A DNA stretch of 64,000 nt from the NCBI GenBank assembly GCA_017893485.1, contig CM030366.1:100886953-100950952 (forward strand), given 5' to 3'. The notes under the pieces were generated by a model. The model saw only the letters and a list, made by a program, of their open reading frames with translations, made no database searches and was not told where the DNA came from. This DNA comes from Hemerocallis citrina. Its lineage: Eukaryota > Streptophyta > Magnoliopsida > Asparagales > Asphodelaceae. The translations under genes and the position numbers were made by a program. Every line of letters starts with the position of its first letter. Position 1 is the first letter of the stretch. Of this stretch, positions 34,405 through 43,052 are shown piece after piece.

Positions 34405-34890
34405 ATCTCGACGAAGGAGGAAGATCTGGCCTCGGCGCTGGCCGAGCGAGACGAGATCGCGAAGAAGGTCGAGCATCTGCAGAGGGTCACTGTCGACAAG
34501 AGCATCGAGGTGACCAATTTGCGTCGCATCATATCTGATAGTGTTGAGCACCTGGGTTCGGCGAAACTCCCTCGATTCAAGATACTGGTTAAGGACGACA
34601 CTTTGAAAAACAGGATCGTCGAGCTCGAGGAGGAAGTGGCTCGTCTGAAGCCTCAGCCTGTGAGGACTAACGTCCGCAGCACCTCGTGCACTCGCGAGGA
34701 GAGCGAGCGAGGGATCTCCTTTTACGAGCTCGCGACTCGTGTTCCCGTCGTTGGTCGGACTGCAACCGATGCCGAAAGTGGCATAGCTGTTAGCTCGAGC
34801 GGAGCCTCGGTCGGAGCCATTGTTAGAGTTAGTGGCGAAGAGGTGTCCCAGTTCGTCGGCCTAGAGACGAGCTCGGAGATGAAGCGATGA
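34405..34890 (+). pseudogene. Coiled-coil exon, 3' part, after the copia insertion
   Basis: Discounting one copy of the 5-bp target duplication (34405-34409), the frame of 25289-25473 continues here and stays open to TGA at 34888-34890. The first 80 or so codons are E/K/L-rich and coiled-coil-like, the remainder is Ser/Thr/Val-rich. The open frame on both sides indicates that the copia insertion broke an otherwise continuous exon. AATAAAA at about 35023 could be its polyadenylation signal. No named domain recognised. Confidence 0.6.
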
Positions 34891-35474
34891 AAACCCCGAG
34901 TGTCTCTGAATCGGAATGTCCCCATTCCGAGGAGGCGCTGAACAAGTTGTACTGGGCTTTTGATTTCTTGCATCGTCTTTTTTGTTTAAACTTCTTGCCT
35001 TGTAAATTTATCAAGTTGTTTTAATAAAATCGACGTTCGTCTACTCATTGTTGTGCCATAGTTGCCTTACTCTTGAAACGAGCCATGAGAACCAATAGTT
35101 AGCTTCTTCGAGCGTTCTAACCATAGAACTCTTGCTTAAGCTGTAGAACTTTAGCTCTTGCTCGGGGTATACTGAGGCCACTTTGCACTTCGATAGTGCG
35201 GTAACTCGGATTTCAGACTCGAGCCACGTGGCTCAATCTGGACGGCCGATCATGATCATGGCACGAATCACGAGGCAGGAGGCTCAAATTTCGAGAAAAT
35301 GCTATCTTGTCGTTTTATGGATACGTGGCACGATCTGATCCGTTCATCATGTTCTAGTATGCATTTTGAGATGATCCAACGGTGAAATTGGTTCGGCGGA
35401 ATTTTTTTCCATATGTGGAGGTCGGTTCCTCGTCCACTCGGTTCGGGATACTAAGGGAGTGCAGTCGAACCGAG
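34891..35474. other. 3' flank of the antisense gene with one diverged 254-bp-type unit
   Basis: 34891-35199 is non-coding with a possible AATAAAA signal. 35200-35455 shares GCTATCTTGTCGTTTTATGG, CACGTGGCT, the CCAACGGTGA segment and CCATATGTGGAGGTCGG with the array at 20926-22390. The gene is thus bracketed by the same repeat family. Confidence 0.6.
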
Positions 35475-36740
35475 CGTTGGACTCCGAACCATCGTTAGAG
35501 TTGTTCAACGGTTGTAGGAGCAGTTCCGAATGGCGAACTACTTCTAGTTCACTTAAAAGCAGCTTGCGAAGTAAAATCGAGCCAAGTGTTGGACTCCGAA
35601 CCATCGTTAAAGTTGTTCAACGGTTGTGGGAGCAGTTCCGAATGGCGAACTACTTCTAGCTCGCTTAAGAGCGAGCTTGCGAAGTAGAATCGAGCCAAGT
35701 GTTGGACTCCGAACCATCGTTAGAGTTGTTCAACGGTTGTGGGAGCAGTTCCGAATGGCGAACTACTTCTAGCTCGCTTAAGAGCGAGCTTGCAAAGTAG
35801 AATCGAGCCAAGTGTTGGACTTCGAACCATCGTTAGAGTTGTTCAACGGTTGTGGAAGCAGTTCCGGATGGAGAACTACTTCTAGCTCGCTTAAGAGCGA
35901 GCTTACGAAGTAGAATCGAGCCAAGTGTTGGACTCCGGACCATCGTTAGAGTTGTTCAACGGCTGTGGGAGCAGTTCCGAATGGCGAACTACTTCTGGCT
36001 CGCTTAAGAGCGAGCTTGCGAAGTAAAATCGAGCCAAGTATTGGACTCCGAACCATCATTAGAGTTGTTCAACGGTTGTGGGAGTAGTTCCGAATGGCGA
36101 ACTACTTCTAGCTCGCTTAAGAGCGAGCTTGCGAAGTAGAATCGAGCCAAGTGTTGGACTCCGAACGATCGTTAGAGTTGTTCAACGGTTGTGGGAGCAG
36201 TTCCGAATGGCGAACCACTTCTAGCTCGCTTAAGAGCGAGCTCGCGAAGTAGAATCGAGCCAAGTGTTGGACTGCGAACCATCGTTAGAGTTGTTCAATG
36301 GTTGTGGGAGCAGTTCCGAATGGCGAACCACTTCTAGCTCGCTTAAGAGCAAGCTCGCGAAGTAGAATCGAGCCAAGTGTTGGACTCCGAACCATCGTTA
36401 GAGTTGTTCAACGGTTGTGGGAGCAGTTCCGAATGGCGAACAACTTCTAGCTCGCTTAAGAGCGGGCTTGCGAAGTAGAATCGAGCCAAGTGTTGGACTC
36501 CGAACCATCGTTAGAGTTGTTCAACGATTGTGGGAGCAGTTCCGAATGGCGAACTACTTCTAGCTCGCTTAGGAGCGAGCTTGCGAAGTAGAATCGAGCC
36601 AAGTGTTGGACTCCGAACCAGCGTTAGAGTTGTTCAACGGTTGTGGGAGCAGTTCCGAATGGCGAACTACTTGTAGCTCGCTTAAGAGCGAGCTTGCGAA
36701 GTAGAATCAAGCCAAGTGTTGGACTCCGAACCATCGTTAG
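35475..36740 (-). repeat. 113-bp satellite array with internal hairpin, 11 units plus a partial
   Basis: GTTGGACTCCGAACC starts at 35475, 35588, 35701 and 35814 and so on to 36718: eleven exact 113-bp steps, then a partial unit. Most units contain AGCTCGCTTAAGAGCGAGCT, an 8-bp perfect stem with a TAAG loop, enclosed by a second stem CTACTTC/GAAGTAG. Units are highly similar, so homogenisation is recent. Tandem arrays in the 3' region of Tat-lineage elements are a known source of plant satellites. Confidence 0.93.
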
Positions 36741-36904
36741 GTGAAGAGCAAAGAGCAGAGAGATATGAGCATTTACATAAATATGAAAACTTTATTGAAG
36801 ACTACTAGTCGGCTGCTTCTGAGTTGCGAGCCGTTACTGCATATGAAAAATGAAGAGGAAAAATACAAGAGGAAGGAGAGGAACGGTTCGACATCCCAGA
36901 ATAC
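36741..36904 (-). other. 3' end region after the protease frame
   Basis: On the minus strand this contains CAATAAAG, a plausible polyadenylation signal, between the protease stop and the 113-bp array. The expected reverse transcriptase does not follow. Confidence 0.45.
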
Positions 36905-37531
36905 TTAGAGAGGCACTGGGGCGCTTTCTTGGTATTTCAAAAGATGGTCAGTATTCCCAGTCCTTGGGATTTCTCTGCCTTCGAGGTCTTCGGATGTTGG
37001 TCGGACACACTCCTGGGGGATCTCTAGAGTTTCGAGGGAGAGGACTGGACCCCCAGTCGAGGTCATGTAGCACTTGCGGGCCATTTCCTGGTTGCCTTTT
37101 ACTTCCCTTACTCCTGCCCGGGTGGGAAATTTCATCTTGAGGTGATATGCGGAGGGGATGGCTTCAAGAGCTGCTAGGCTGGGCCGACCCAAAATGACAT
37201 TATAAGCTGCAGGGACATCCACGACCACAAAGTCCATCGACTCCGTTCGGGTAGTAGGAGTTTTGCCAGCGGTTACGTCGAGGGTGATCACCCCTTTAAT
37301 AGTCACTGGCACTCCCGTGAACCCATGGAGTGTGTAGCCGACGGGTTTGAGTCGGTCTCGTGATAGCTTGAGGCCTTTGAAAGCGGCAAGGAAGGGGATG
37401 TTAACGGAGCTGCCATTGTCCACTAGGATCCTCTCCACCTTAAAGTTTGCCATATGGAGATTGATGACGAGTGCGTCACAATGGGGGGTTCGAACACCCT
37501 CAAGGTCTTTGTCTGAGAATGTGACAGGCAC
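36905..37531 (-). pseudogene. Retroelement aspartic protease of the Tat-like element
   Basis: About 208 codons. The active-site motif reads VDNGSSVNI, the form often seen in Tat-type proteases where the canonical is D-T/S-G, and the second flap/helix motif is YNVILGRPSL near residue 115. It lies downstream of gag in a different frame, so a shift or stop around 37535-37580 has broken the normal gag-protease fusion. The frame ends without continuing into reverse transcriptase. It would cleave Gag if expressed; expression from this copy is doubtful. Confidence 0.8.
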
Positions 37532-37578
37532 TCCGAGGCCTTTAGGAGGAGGTGTGGCGTGAACCGAACTGACTTCCC

Positions 37579-38586
37579 TTATAAACGCCTTTCGAGAGGA
37601 GTTGAGAAGCCCCCCATTGGGCCCCCATGAATGAGGTGTAGGACACGTTCCTCTTCGAATTCGGGCATTTCATCGCGTTCGGGACGCTTGTTAGCCCCCC
37701 GAGGTGGGGGAAGAGGATCGGTTTGGTCCTTCCTTACGAATCTGTTTAGCTGACCCTTCTGGATGAGGTCTTCTATCTCGTTCTTCAGGGCCCGATAATC
37801 ATTGGTGTCGTGGCCATGGTCCTGGTGATAACGACACCACTTCTCTTTGTCTCTCTTCTTGCCGGTGGTGTTCATTTTTGGCGCAGGAGGAATTACCCCC
37901 TCCTTCTCAACTTCCATGAGAATTGTGGAGATGTTGGCGTTAAGGGGAGTAAACCTTTCAAACCTGGGAGGGGGTCCGCACTGGCCGCCATTATCCTTCT
38001 GGAGCTTCTTGGCCCCTTCATTTTCTGTTCCCTTTCTCATAGACCCGGAGGAAGACCCCTCCCAGTTAGGGCGGTGCTCAGCTTCTTCGGCCCGAATATA
38101 CTTTTCGCTCCGGAGGAGGAGGTCAGAGAAGTTTTGTGGGGGCTTCTTGGTGAGGGAGGAGCGGAGGCTGGAGTTGAGGACGTTGAATTGGAATGCTGCT
38201 GCAGTGACCGACTGGTCGAGGGATGCTATGGACCTGGCTTCCGCTGTAAACCTTTTCATATAGTCTCTCAGCTTCTCACCCTTCTTCTGGTTGAGGTAGA
38301 GTAGCGAAATGCTGGTCTTCTCAGTTCGGCAGCTACTCACGAAGTGGGTGACGAAGAGGGTCTCAAGTTGCTCGAAGGAGAATATTGAGGATGGGGCAAG
38401 GCGAGAGTACCATTCTCGAGCCGGATCCTTGAGAGTTGCGGGGAAGGTCTTGCATAGCAGAGCATCGGAAGCTTGATGGATGAGCATGAGGGTCTTGAAG
38501 CTTTCGATGTGATCGACGGGGTCAGTCTCCCCGGAATAAGTCTCGAATTGAGGAGGTTTAAAGCCAATCGGTACGGGCGCTTCCAT
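37579..38586 (-). pseudogene. Gag core of the Tat-like element
   Basis: 335 codons. Residues about 40-180 form the plant retrotransposon gag domain, with ALKDPAREWYSRLAPSSI and a KSL-type helical pattern typical of Tat/Athila Gag. Near residue 255 is the CRYHQDHGHDTNDY motif; Tat Gags normally end this CHHC-like motif with Cys, here Tyr, so zinc binding may be impaired. It starts at an internal ATG because the N-terminal part is in other frames (see 38587-39504). It would form the capsid particle. Confidence 0.8.
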
Positions 38587-39504
38587 TATGGTTCGGGAAA
38601 AAGGAGGTCAACTAGGGCGAAGGGTCCTTCATCTAAGCTCTTCTTCTCGGTCTAACTGACCCAAGTGCCTCTCCATTTTGTGGAGACGGTGGTAGATAGT
38701 GTCATCCCTTCGACAGTAATCTACTGAGCCTCTAGACTCGTCTTCATACGAGGGTAGCTCCTGGAGCGGCGAGGACTGGGATTATGTTGTTGGTGACTAG
38801 GAGCCGGAGGAGGAGTTACAGACCGATGGTGAGGACTCAGGACCCGTGGGGGTGTAGGAACCCTTTCGGCATTATTGTTGTTGGGCCGGAGGTTGAGAGC
38901 TTGCAACACCGTTGCTTGAAATTGCTGGAACTCGGCACGAGTGATGGGTGCCTCATCGTTCCTCGGATGTTGCCGACCGGTAGGAGAATGGGGTCTTCTC
39001 CTATGATGCTCGGGGGACTCTCTCCGCCCCCTTCGGGCAGGGGACCTTCTGTAGTCTCGGCAGTGAAGAGATCGCTCATCCGGACGTTATTGGCAGGAGG
39101 TTCCCTCTCGGGCCTGCTTTTTATCCAGATGGCGGCGAAGATTCTCATCCTTCTGCCGATTGAGGATGGTGTTGCGAAGGTCGGAAGCTCGGGATTATGG
39201 GAGGCCATAGAATCCGAAGAGGCATTGTGGATGGAGACGTGGTCCTGATAGAGAGGTTATTTCTGCGGGTTGGGACGCGAGACCCCTGCACCGGCATTTT
39301 GAGGACGGGGGGACCTTTAGGAGGTTGTTGATTTTGAAGAGGAGTCTGGTCCTGTTGGAGAGGGTCCTCGGCTTGAGGCGGAAGTTGTCCCTGCTGCTGA
39401 GCGGGTTGGATAGGGACTTCCTGTTGCTGATCGGGGTTGGGTCCTCGGTTGGACCCTCTGGACCTTACTTTCCTAGGAGGCATGGCTGGAGAAGATCTAA
39501 CCAA
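38587..39504 (-). pseudogene. Frameshifted N-terminal Gag region of the Tat-like element
   Basis: Starts about 30 bp inside the primer site with a basic N-terminus (MPPRKVRSRGSNRG, internal Met) and a Gln/Pro-rich stretch. The open frame changes at least at about 39145-39208 and again near 38590-38640, where stops occur in each frame. Such low-complexity N-termini are usual in this group. Confidence 0.6.
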
Positions 39505-39535
39505 TGGGAAGAGGGGAGACTGCTATTCTTTTCGT

Positions 39536-39552
39536 TCCCACAGACGGCACCA
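39536..39552 (-). other. Primer-binding site of the Tat-like element
   Basis: Minus strand TGGTGCCGTCTGTGGGA, three bases inside the 5' LTR end. The TGGCGCCGTCTGTGGGA-type site is common in Tat-lineage elements; here one base (GGTG for GGCG) differs. I do not assign the tRNA. Confidence 0.75.
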
Positions 39553-39555
39553 ATC

Positions 39556-40169
39556 TGTTACCGCTAAATCTGGTGTGGGGGTAAACAGATAGTATTTGTG
39601 GATTCTTAGGAAAACTTAAATAGCAAACCTGAAACCTGTTTCGTCGGAGTTTGACCATTGGCTCCCACCGTTCACCTGCAAAAAGTGCGAGACACCGGGG
39701 TTGATCCCGGCGATGCACCCTCCGACGCTCAAGTCAGTAATCAGAAATGATTATGAGAGAGCGTTAACTAGCAAAAGATTGATTACCTCTTAATGGAGAT
39801 GGATGGGGGGTATTTATAGGCGCCTTAGGGATCAGATTAGGAATGTAATCCCTGTGATCTGATAAGGAATAAAATCCTCGTAATCAGATAAGGAATGTGA
39901 TCCCTGATTCCCGGTGAAAGGATAGAGACGAATCAGGGCCGTTGATTTGGCTGAATCAGAGACCCTAATTCTATCCTGCTGGACTGGGTTCGTTTCGGGT
40001 CGGGACCCGTACCCAGTTGAGGTGGATCCGTTCGCGGGTTATTGAATCTTTGGAGAGGAGATCCAGTACCCGTCTCAGACCCGGTTATAAGTAAAATTAC
40101 CGTTTTACCCCTGGGATTTAAGATTCGTGCCCAATTTGGACGGTTCCGATTTAACCCCATTTTTAGCCA
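39556..40169 (-). repeat. 5' LTR of the Tat-like element
   Basis: Plus strand TGTTACCGC to TTTTTAGCCA, 614 bp. Differs from 19889-20484 mostly by transitions, and includes an extra segment around 40086-40105. Confidence 0.9.
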
Positions 40170-40761
40170 CTCAAGCATGGGTTTCTTACTATAATCAATC
40201 TACAACAACTCAAGCATGATATATTTACTATAATCAACTCAAACATGGGTTTCTCTCTATAATCAACCTACAACAACTCAAGCATGGTATATTTACTATA
40301 ATCAACTCAAGCATGGTATACTCATTATAATCAACCTACAAAAGCTCAAGCATGGTATACAACTTAACATGGGTTTCTTCTACAACAACTCAAGCATGGT
40401 ATACTTACTATAATCAACTTAAGCATGGTTTCTTTCTACAACTCTAGCATGAATAGGTTTCTGTGCTACAACAATCTACAACTTAAGCATGAATTCCTAC
40501 AACTACTTAAGCATGGTTCTTCACTAAAATAATTAGCAACTCAAGCATGGCATTCTTTTGACATAAAACAATGAAAACTCAAGCATGGTAGGTTCATGGA
40601 TTCACATAATCATGGATGGGTTCTTTTACTAGAACAACTACAAATCTCAAGCATGATGGGTTCTTTAGCACATACAACCTTAGCATGATACATGGATTCT
40701 TTTCGAAACTAGAACAAGTACGAATGGGTTCATGGGTTTCACAAGCATGGTTCATGGGTTT
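40170..40761. repeat. 592-bp direct duplication, right copy
   Basis: Second copy of 19297-19888, starting exactly at the Tat-like LTR edge. After 40761 the solo LTR sequence continues without interruption. Confidence 0.85.
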
Positions 40762-42717
40762 CATGAGCATGAATGGGTTCTTTTTAATCTAGGATTACTA
40801 CACAACTCAAGCATGGGTTCTCTAGCAACCTAGAATAATTTAGGACATGCTACAAAAGACTAATAATAAATTATTACAATGACTACTTCTTTAGGAAATT
40901 ACAAGTCCTGTATAATTACAAAGACTATATTTAATTAGTCTACAAATTACTACATACTCCAATCCACTTTTCTTCAATCCTACAAGTTCCTACATACAAA
41001 AAGAGCAATTTTTTATGAACTAGGGTTAGTAAAGATTGATTTCCTAACAAAGTAGAGAGCAACATACAACATAAACTTATCTTTTATTAGGTTAGAAGAG
41101 TCCTACAAAACAACCATAATAACAACAATAAATATACAAGGTTAAAGATTCAACCTTTATGTGTTTTAATTAAGTTCCATCATCCATCTTTTTCATGAGA
41201 TCCTTTCGATCCCTACAACCACCTTATGCTTAATACATAGTCCAAGTCATTTTTTAGAACACACATACAACAAAAGTGGACAAGAATCCACACAAATAAA
41301 AAGAGAGAACTTCCAGTTAGTCCAAAATAATCATCATAACAACAATAACCATAGCAAGGTTCAGTAATCTATCTTTATGTGATCTTGTTGAGTCATTTCA
41401 ATCCATCTTTTTCATGGGATCATTTTGATCCCTACAAACACCTTATACTTAGGAATTAGTCCAAGTTATTTAAGAACATAAAAACACAACAACACATCAT
41501 AAAGATGGGTTCTTTTTAACCTACAACCACTTATATGCTTAGAAAATAGTCCAAGTTGTTATAGAACATATACATACAACATCCACCATCCTAAAGATGG
41601 GTTCTTCTTATCCTACAACAAACAACCATCAAAGATGGGTTCTTTACTCACATAGAAGCAATAATAACCCTAAAAATGAGTTCTTTTCTACATACAAAAA
41701 TAAATAAAGAGAACAAGCAACCTAAAATTAGAAGTAGAGAATCCCCACCTTTGAATCTATGTAGGAAGAACTAGCTAGAAAAACCTTCTCCTTCTTTGCT
41801 CCTATGGAGAACTCTTCTTCAAGAACTCCATGAAAGAGAGCCCATCAAATAAAACCCTTCTTTCTCTCTTTCTTTTCTCTAAAACCAAAAATAAGTAGAA
41901 GAAGAAGTTGGAGAATGAGATTGGAGGATGAGATAAGAATGGAATGAGAAGAGCACGCACAAAGGGAGGGTTTCTTAACCCTAGAAGAACAAGAAGAGGG
42001 GGCCGGCCATTTTGGTGAAGAGGGGTTATATAGGAGATGGGTGAAGGGTTGTGTGGGTAGAAAGAGTGCCACTTGTCCAACTCTTATGGTTAGACACAAT
42101 TCATGTTTCTTTTGTAACTTACAATCAAGTCCTAATCCATCGTAACCCTCCATCTCATCATGATGGATTAAAAATAGAATGTAATTTTCCAAAATCACAT
42201 AATACATGATTTGTACAAATGTACGAAATCGGTACAATACGCTTACGTATGTATATATCTATATAACGATAATTTCCGTTTGTAAAACCGCTCAATCCGT
42301 ATAAAAATATTTTAATTACGAAAATAATAATAAAATAAATTTTATTATCAACCCAGAAGATTCCAGTACCAATTTGATACAATATAGATGTATACAGACT
42401 GGTACAAACACACAGATAATGCTTATTAACAAATTCGGGTGATATCCACCAAAAATATTTTATTTCGGGAAATAAAAAAATAATAATAATAAAATAATAA
42501 TTTTCAGTGTCTGCCCGGGATTTTCCCAACATTTTTCTCAAAAATGCATTTTTTAGGATTTTGCACAAGTGCGCAAAACTAATACAATACCTGTATATAT
42601 TTACTAGTATATATGTCCTAGTAACTTTTTATGAGTGAAACCAAGAAATTCCCATTAAAAATATTTTAATTTAAAAATAATAATTTATACAATATAATAT
42701 CCATTCGGGATATTACA
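40762..42717 (-). repeat. Remainder of the solo family A LTR (its promoter end)
   Basis: Contains GGGTTCTTT and CCTACAA-type words homologous to the AT-rich part of family A, a minus-strand TATA box at 42025-42033, and the LTR start TGTAATATCCC on the minus strand at 42717. ORFs across it (for example 42158-42568) are not supported by any similarity. Confidence 0.8.
42025..42033 (-). promoter_or_regulatory. TATA box of the solo LTR
   Basis: CTATATAAC on the minus strand, downstream of GGGCCGGCC-like sequence corresponding to the GGCCGGCCCCCAT region before the TATA box at 525. Confidence 0.5.
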
Positions 42718-42722
42718 ATGCC
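42718..42722. other. Target site duplication ATGCC, right copy
   Basis: Pairs with 16567-16571 and defines the solo LTR insertion. Confidence 0.88.
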
Positions 42723-43052
42723 GATCGAAGAACCAAGCAGAAAATAAAAAAAATGGATGGCACCAAAATCAGAAGGATATGGGTACGAAAATAATGAATT
42801 CATACCCAAGAAAAAATCAATCAAAGAGGATGACTAAAAAAGACGGAAGAATCAAGGAATTAAGAGATTGAATAAGAAGGGATCAAAATGGATGGAATAA
42901 GACTAGTATCTAGATCAATATTAATTATAATTCATTCATGCATGCATGGTCTGTGTAATGTTGAGCACATCCCAGATCGAGCCAAGCTTGTCTCACATAT
43001 TATTCAAACTAATACATTAGACAAACATGGGTTCTGATACCACTAAAAACCT
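42723..43052 (-). other. Leader and primer site of the family B element
   Basis: Minus-strand TGGTATCAGAAC at 43031-43042 is an initiator tRNA-Met-type primer site about ten bases inside the LTR end. The same spacing and the words GGTTTTTAGTGG occur in the gypsy element at 55107. The rest is A-rich non-coding sequence. Confidence 0.7.

Larger units (their letters stand above)
19889..40169 (-). mobile_element. Tat-like Ty3/gypsy element with gag, protease and an antisense gene but no pol
   Basis: LTRs of 596 bp (19889-20484) and 614 bp (39556-40169) start TGTTAC and end TTTTTAGCCA on the plus strand. The polypurine tract at 20485-20508 and primer site at 39536-39552 place the 5' LTR at the right. 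Gag and protease read on the minus strand. Reverse transcriptase, RNase H and integrase are absent. Between protease and 3' LTR lie a 113-bp satellite, 254-bp repeats and a plus-strand intron-containing gene; extra antisense frames near the 3' LTR and tandem repeats are known from the Tat lineage. Without the nested copia it is about 11.3 kb. The LTRs differ at roughly 6%, mostly transitions, and the 5-bp flanks (GGTTT, CTCAA) do not match. Confidence 0.85.
16572..42717 (-). mobile_element. Solo family A LTR, split by a 20-kb nested insertion
   Basis: The plus strand starts TGTAACGCCCC and ends GGGATATTACA, the reverse complement of the family A LTR ends. Removing the nested element (19889-40169) and one copy of a 592-bp duplication leaves about 5.27 kb, the expected LTR length. 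Perfect ATGCC duplications on both sides show a single LTR standing alone after recombination between two LTRs. It is clearly diverged from the copies at 1-10779. It contains the conserved hairpin, the CATCCTGTGGCACCCCAAG-type segment, a 68-bp array and a minus-strand TATA box. Confidence 0.87.

Noticed and set aside
35475..36740. Regular array considered as CRISPR
   Set aside because: Units of 113 bp are uniform across their whole length with no variable spacers, in a plant retrotransposon context.
37810..39567. Plus-strand frames of 70-164 codons over the Tat-like gag
   Set aside because: Antisense to a recognisable gag; no independent similarity.
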